Shown: positions 6,156-9,244 of the stretch, piece after piece | Layout of the letters: the number at the start of each line of letters is the position of its first letter | Position numbering within the stretch: the stretch's first letter is position 1 | Assembly (NCBI GenBank): GCA_003525045.1 | Contig: DQGF01000192.1 | Location: 6,528-15,771 of the forward strand | Length of the DNA stretch: 9,244 nucleotides | From: Pseudomonas sp. | GTDB lineage: Bacteria; Pseudomonadota; Gammaproteobacteria; Pseudomonadales; Pseudomonadaceae | Direction of reading: 5' to 3' | Notes under the pieces: model-generated | What the model was told of the DNA's origin: nothing | What the model saw: only the letters and a program-made list of their open reading frames with translations | Databases searched by the model: none | Made by a program: the position numbers and the translations under genes

Positions 6156-7894
6156 CCCGCAGCATGACTAGAAGCACCCTCGAACAGGAATACGACATCG
6201 TCGTGATCGGCGGCGGCACCGCCGGGCCGATGGCGGCGATCAAGGCCAAGGAACGCAACCGCGACCTGCGGGTGCTGCTGATCGACAAGGCCAACGTCAA
6301 GCGCAGCGGCGCGATCAGCATGGGCATGGACGGTCTGAACAACGCGATCATTCCCGGCCACTCGACGCCGGAGCAGTACACCAAGGAAATCACCATCGCC
6401 AACGATGGCATCGTCAACCAGGCCGCGGTGTATGCCTACGCGACCCACAGCTTCGAGACCATCGAGCAGCTGGACCGCTGGGGCGTGAAGTTCGAGAAGG
6501 ATGAAACCGGCGACTACGCGGTGAAAAAGGTTCACCACATGGGCGCCTACGTGCTGCCGATGCCGGAAGGGCATGACATCAAGAAAGTCCTGTACCGCCA
6601 GTTGAAGCGGGCGCGGGTGAGCATCACCAATCGGCTGGTCTGCACCCGCTTGCTGACAGACGAAGAGGGCGCGGTCAACGGCGTGATGGGCTTCGATTGC
6701 CGCACCGCCGACTTCCACGTGATCAAGGCCAAGGCAGTGATTCTGTGCTGCGGCGCGGCCGGGCGCCTGGGGTTGCCGTCCTCGGGTTACCTGATGGGCA
6801 CCTATGAAAACCCGACCAACGCGGGCGACGGTTACGCCATGGCCTATCACGCCGGGGCCGAACTGGCGAACCTGGAATGCTTCCAGATCAACCCGCTGAT
6901 CAAGGATTACAACGGCCCGGCCTGTGCCTACGTCACCGGTCCGTTAGGCGGTTATACCGCCAACAACAAGGGCGAGCGCTTCATCGAGTGCGATTACTGG
7001 AGCGGCCAGATGATGTGGGAGTTCCACCAGGAACTCGAAAGCGGCAACGGCCCGGTGTTCCTCAAACTTGATCACCTGGCCGAAGAAACCATCCAGAACA
7101 TCGAGGAAATCCTGCACAGCAACGAACGCCCGAGTCGCGGCCAGTTTCACGCCAATCGCGGCACTGACTACCGCACACAAATGGTCGAGATGCACATCTC
7201 GGAGATCGGCTTTTGCAGCGGTCATTCGGCTTCGGGCGTGTGGGTCAACGAGAAGGCCGAGACTTCGGTCAAGGGTTTGTACTCGGCCGGTGACATGGCC
7301 GCAGTGCCGCACAACTACATGCTCGGCGCCTTCACTTACGGCTGGTTTGCCGGCACCAATGCGGCGGACTTTGTCGCCGAACGCGAATTTTCGACGGTTG
7401 ATGCCAAGCAGATCGAAACGGAAAAAACCCGGGTCTACGCGCCTTTGGACCGTGAGCACGGTCTGCCGCCGGCCCAGGTCGAGTACAAGCTGCGGCGCTT
7501 CGTCAACGATTACCTGCAACCGCCGAAAGTGACCAAGAAAATGCAGATCGGCCTGCAACGCTTCAGCGACATCCAGCGCGATCTGGATCAAATCAAGGCC
7601 CACAACGCCCATGAACTGATGCGCGCCATGGAAGTCAGCATGATCCGCGACTGCGCCGAAATGGCTGCCCGCGCTTCGCTGTTCCGCGCCGAAAGTCGTT
7701 GGGGGCTGTACCACTATCGGGTCGATCACCCGCAACGCAATGACAGCGACTGGTTCTGCCATTGCCATCTGAAGAAGGATGAAAACGGCCTGATGAGCAG
7801 TTTCAAGAAAGCCGTCGAACCTTACATCATCCCGCTGGATGCCGAAGAAATGCAGGCCTACGACCGGCTGCGAGTCGGTGCCTTTGCTGCCTGA
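6152..7894 (+). CDS. FAD-dependent fumarate reductase/AprA-like flavoprotein subunit
   Basis: A 580-residue cytosolic flavoprotein with no signal peptide. The FAD-binding Rossmann motif is DIVVIGGGTAG (15-25), with the ribose-binding acidic residue Asp45. KANVKRSGAISMG (47-59) closely matches the flavin-binding segment of adenylylsulfate reductase alpha (AprA). Further matches are NAGDGYAMAYHAGAE (223-237), SGHSASGVWV (356-365) with His358 at the place of the AprA active-site His, and GLYSAGD (375-381). The C-terminal domain contains ESRWGLYHYRVDHPQRND (514-531), an SDH/FRD/AprA signature. WFCHCHLKK (534-542) adds two unusual neighbouring cysteines, 536 and 538. The start at 6152 overlaps the regulator stop and has AAGGGG 7 bases before it. 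The downstream two-cluster ferredoxin is the natural electron partner. True AprA is longer and binds APS with Trp and Arg residues that I cannot find here, so the reaction is unknown. Fumarate or succinate activity should not be assumed. Confidence 0.88.
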   Translation: MTRSMTRSTLEQEYDIVVIGGGTAGPMAAIKAKERNRDLRVLLIDKANVKRSGAISMGMDGLNNAIIPGHSTPEQYTKEITIANDGIVNQAAVYAYATHSFETIEQLDRWGVKFEKDETGDYAVKKVHHMGAYVLPMPEGHDIKKVLYRQLKRARVSITNRLVCTRLLTDEEGAVNGVMGFDCRTADFHVIKAKAVILCCGAAGRLGLPSSGYLMGTYENPTNAGDGYAMAYHAGAELANLECFQINPLIKDYNGPACAYVTGPLGGYTANNKGERFIECDYWSGQMMWEFHQELESGNGPVFLKLDHLAEETIQNIEEILHSNERPSRGQFHANRGTDYRTQMVEMHISEIGFCSGHSASGVWVNEKAETSVKGLYSAGDMAAVPHNYMLGAFTYGWFAGTNAADFVAEREFSTVDAKQIETEKTRVYAPLDREHGLPPAQVEYKLRRFVNDYLQPPKVTKKMQIGLQRFSDIQRDLDQIKAHNAHELMRAMEVSMIRDCAEMAARASLFRAESRWGLYHYRVDHPQRNDSDWFCHCHLKKDENGLMSSFKKAVEPYIIPLDAEEMQAYDRLRVGAFAA

Positions 7895-7919
7895 GCCTCA
7901 TAAAAAGAGAGACCGCGAA

Positions 7920-8165
7920 ATGGCCTATCAACCCCAGGAAATCTTCTTTCGCTCCAACGCGCCGGTCACGGTCGATGAGGACCTTTGCATTGCCCACAAA
8001 GGCTGCACCGTGTGCGTCGACGTCTGCCCGATGGACCTGCTGGCGATCAACCCGGCTACCCAGAAAGCCTATATGGCCTTTGACGAATGCTGGTACTGCA
8101 TGCCCTGTGAAAAGGACTGCCCGACCGGGGCCGTGAAAGTCGAGATCCCCTATTTATTGCGCTGA
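7920..8165 (+). CDS. Two-[4Fe-4S] ferredoxin, AprB-like electron-transfer subunit
   Basis: An 81-residue protein starting at ATG 7920, preceded by AAGAGAGA. The cysteines form two cluster motifs: C23-x5-C29-x2-C32-x3-C36-Pro and C57-x2-C60-x2-C63-x3-C67-Pro. In the bacterial ferredoxin pattern the first three of one motif and the last of the other ligate each cluster. The second motif, CWYCMPCEKDCPTGA, closely resembles that of adenylylsulfate reductase beta (AprB), including Trp58 after the first cysteine, a residue placed between the two clusters in AprB. Differences from AprB are the spacing of the first motif (AprB has about C-x2-C-x7-C-x3-C) and the absence of its long C-terminal tail. 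The gene follows the flavoprotein by 25 bases and probably carries electrons to or from its FAD. A longer in-frame reading from 7839 overlaps the flavoprotein end and is not supported. Confidence 0.92.
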   Translation: MAYQPQEIFFRSNAPVTVDEDLCIAHKGCTVCVDVCPMDLLAINPATQKAYMAFDECWYCMPCEKDCPTGAVKVEIPYLLR

Positions 8166-8177
8166 AACGCAATCCAG

Positions 8178-8267
8178 TGTGGGAGCGAGCCTGCTCGCGA
8201 AGAGGCCGGCACGACTGGCATCTCTATCGACTGACCGGACGCCTTCGCGAGCAGGCTAGCTACCACA
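8178..8267. repeat. REP pair (BIME) between the ferredoxin and binding-protein genes
   Basis: The left 23-base arm (8178-8200) begins TGTGGGAGCGAGCC and ends TGCTCGCGA. The right arm (8245-8267) is its reverse complement at 21 of 23 positions. The 44 bases between them are unstructured apart from short GC runs. This is the common GTGGGAGCGAGCCTGCTCGCGA-type repeat of fluorescent pseudomonads. It starts 12 bases after the ferredoxin stop and lies inside what is otherwise one operon, so it may protect the upstream mRNA or reduce read-through to the transporter genes. Confidence 0.88.
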
Positions 8268-8309
8268 GGGAGTTGTGCCGAATCAAATTTTGCAGACACC
8301 AAGGAGAGC

Positions 8310-8335
8310 CGGGCTTGCCCGCGATGAGGCCGGTA
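8310..8335. repeat. Solitary REP-like element
   Basis: CGGGC-TT-GCCCG (8310-8321) forms a perfect 5-bp stem with a two-base loop. It is followed by CGATGAGGCCGG, resembling the GGGCTTGCCCGCGATG type of Pseudomonas intergenic repeat. No inverted partner is seen nearby, so it is probably an orphan or decayed copy inserted after the REP pair. Confidence 0.45.
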
Positions 8336-8386
8336 CAGGCAACCCAAAACGCTATCCGGCCACCCCCGGACGCTTGATTCAAAACA

Positions 8387-8450
8387 CCCCTCGTTTCCCA
8401 CCGCGCCCTGATCGTGGCGGAGACGAACATCCTATGAATGATTCGAGGGG
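8387..8450 (+). promoter_or_regulatory. Possible leader structure that could mask the ribosome site of the binding-protein gene
   Basis: CCCCTCG (8387-8393) is perfectly complementary to CGAGGGG (8444-8450), and the latter contains the Shine-Dalgarno GAGGGG of the downstream gene, 8 bases before ATG 8459. Between them TCGTTTC (8391-8397) can instead pair with GAGACGA (8420-8426), one wobble pair, around an inner CCAC/GTGG helix. The two foldings share 8391-8393, so they partly exclude each other. A regulatory role is inference from complementarity alone. Confidence 0.3.
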
Positions 8451-8458
8451 ATCTACCT

Positions 8459-9244
8459 ATGTTATTGCGTGCAGCATTTGCCGGTCTGGTACTGGCTTCG
8501 TTTACCTTGTCGGCCTCGGCCGAAACCATCCGCATTGCCATCGGCACCCAGGACACCACGATCAACTGCGCCGCTGGCGGTCTGTTGATTCGCGAGCTCG
8601 GTCTGCTGGACAAATACCTGCCCCACGACGGCCCTTACAAGGACGCCAAGTACAAGGTGGAGTGGAAGAACTTCACCAGCGGCGCGCCCCTGACCAACGA
8701 GATGGTCGCCGGCAAACTCGATTTCGGGGCGATGGCCGATTTCCCCGGTTCGTTCAACGGCGTGGCGTTCGAAACCGCGGGCAAGCACAGCCTGTTCATC
8801 AGCGTGCTGTCGGGCAGCATCAAGGGCAGCGGCAACGGTATCGTGGTGCCGAGCGCCTCGGGCGTGCAGTCGCTGGCCGAGCTCAAGGGCAAAACCATTT
8901 CCGTACCGTTCGCCTCCACGGCCCATGGCATGTTGCTGCGGGCGGTGGCGGCGCAAGGTTGGGACCCGCTCAAAGACGTGAACATCATCGCCCAGCCGCC
9001 GGAAGTCGCCGGCTCTGCCTTGCAGGCCGGGAAGATCGACGCCCATGCCGACTTCGTGCCGTTCGCCGAACTGTTCCCGAGCCGTGGTTTCGCTCGCAAG
9101 ATCTATGACGGTTCCCAGGCGAATGCACCGACCTTCCATGGTGCGCTGGTCGATCAGGCGTACGCGAAAAAGTACCCGGAAATCGTCGTCGCTTACCTGC
9201 GCGCCAGTATCGAAGCCAACCAGTTACTGACGGCAGAGCCCGAG
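8459..9244 (+). CDS. ABC-transporter periplasmic substrate-binding protein, nitrate/sulfonate/NMT1 type (partial, runs off the end)
   Basis: The frame is open for 262 codons to the window end, with no stop. ATG 8459 is preceded by GAGGGG at 8445-8450; an in-frame ATG at 8438 has no ribosome site. A Sec signal peptide is clear: MLLRAAFAGLVLASFTLSASA with likely cleavage after Ala21 (SASA|ETI). The mature protein has the class of fold seen in TauA, SsuA, NrtA and THI5/NMT1 proteins. It shows IRIAIGTQDTTI at the N-terminus, the variable-ligand region GKLDFGAMADFPG (86-98), SGNGIVVPSASG, and the hinge-domain stretch ELKGKTISVPFASTAHGMLL (141-160), then AGKIDAHADFVPF (190-202). Such proteins feed a permease and ATPase that would be expected just downstream, beyond the window. 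The ligand (organosulfur compound, oxyanion or pyrimidine-like molecule) cannot be assigned. Linkage to the AprA/AprB-like genes suggests that the imported compound, or a product of it, is the redox substrate. Confidence 0.87.
   Translation, partial: MLLRAAFAGLVLASFTLSASAETIRIAIGTQDTTINCAAGGLLIRELGLLDKYLPHDGPYKDAKYKVEWKNFTSGAPLTNEMVAGKLDFGAMADFPGSFNGVAFETAGKHSLFISVLSGSIKGSGNGIVVPSASGVQSLAELKGKTISVPFASTAHGMLLRAVAAQGWDPLKDVNIIAQPPEVAGSALQAGKIDAHADFVPFAELFPSRGFARKIYDGSQANAPTFHGALVDQAYAKKYPEIVVAYLRASIEANQLLTAEPE

Noticed and set aside
6146..6850. Long minus-strand frames opposite the flavoprotein (also 6944-7768) and opposite the peroxidase (3512-4117).
   Set aside because: They are antisense shadows of genes with complete cofactor motifs. 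None has a convincing ribosome site or a recognisable domain.
7839..7919. An N-terminally extended start for the ferredoxin gene, overlapping the flavoprotein end.
   Set aside because: The added residues (MPKKCRPTTG...) do not look like ferredoxin sequence and no ribosome site precedes 7839. ATG 7920 has AAGAGAGA upstream and gives a normal-length protein.
6152..8165. Simple annotation as succinate dehydrogenase or fumarate reductase.
   Set aside because: The membrane anchor subunits and the 2Fe-2S/3Fe-4S iron-sulfur protein of those complexes are absent. The flavin segment and the ferredoxin motif point instead to the AprA/AprB branch.
8438..8458. In-frame ATG at 8438 for the binding protein.
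   Set aside because: It has no ribosome site and would add an acidic residue ahead of the signal peptide; the GAGGGG before 8459 fits the later ATG.

Overview
The window reads as a high-GC gammaproteobacterial chromosome, most likely Pseudomonas of the fluorescens group. The support is the GC-rich third-codon bias in every real gene, the dense packing, and two intergenic clusters of the inverted GTGGGAGCGA-type repeats (REP/BIME) that are scattered through those genomes. No tRNA, rRNA, insertion sequence, phage gene or CRISPR array is visible. The species is inferred, not proven.

Left part (1-2883). The tail of a DMT/EamA-type permease enters on the + strand and converges, with only 7 bases between stop codons, on a two-gene minus-strand operon. 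That operon runs from an NADP-dependent, GapN-like aldehyde dehydrogenase (2883 to 1258) into a FUSC-family membrane protein. The FUSC gene appears to begin at a CTG codon directly behind a Shine-Dalgarno site embedded in the dehydrogenase stop codon.

Middle part (2884-5132). A 376-bp divergent intergenic region holds two abutting palindromes near the dehydrogenase gene. It is followed on the + strand by a type B (YfeX-like) DyP haem peroxidase and a tightly linked Gfo/Idh/MocA oxidoreductase. A 168-bp palindromic repeat cluster closes this unit.

Right part (5302-9244, cut by the window end). This is the most interesting region. A GntR/UTRA (HutC-type) regulator has a strong 20-bp palindrome just upstream and no Shine-Dalgarno site. 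It overlaps by ATGA a flavoprotein of the fumarate reductase/adenylylsulfate reductase alpha (AprA) superfamily. Next comes an 81-residue two-cluster ferredoxin whose second motif closely resembles AprB. After a REP pair comes a secreted ABC-transporter substrate-binding protein of the nitrate/sulfonate/NMT1 type, cut at position 9244. Together they look like a regulated uptake-plus-redox system: the binding protein captures a small molecule, a flavin/iron-sulfur pair reduces or oxidises it or a derivative, and the GntR protein senses an effector. Residues that bind the substrate nucleotide in true APS reductase seem to be missing, so the substrate is unknown.
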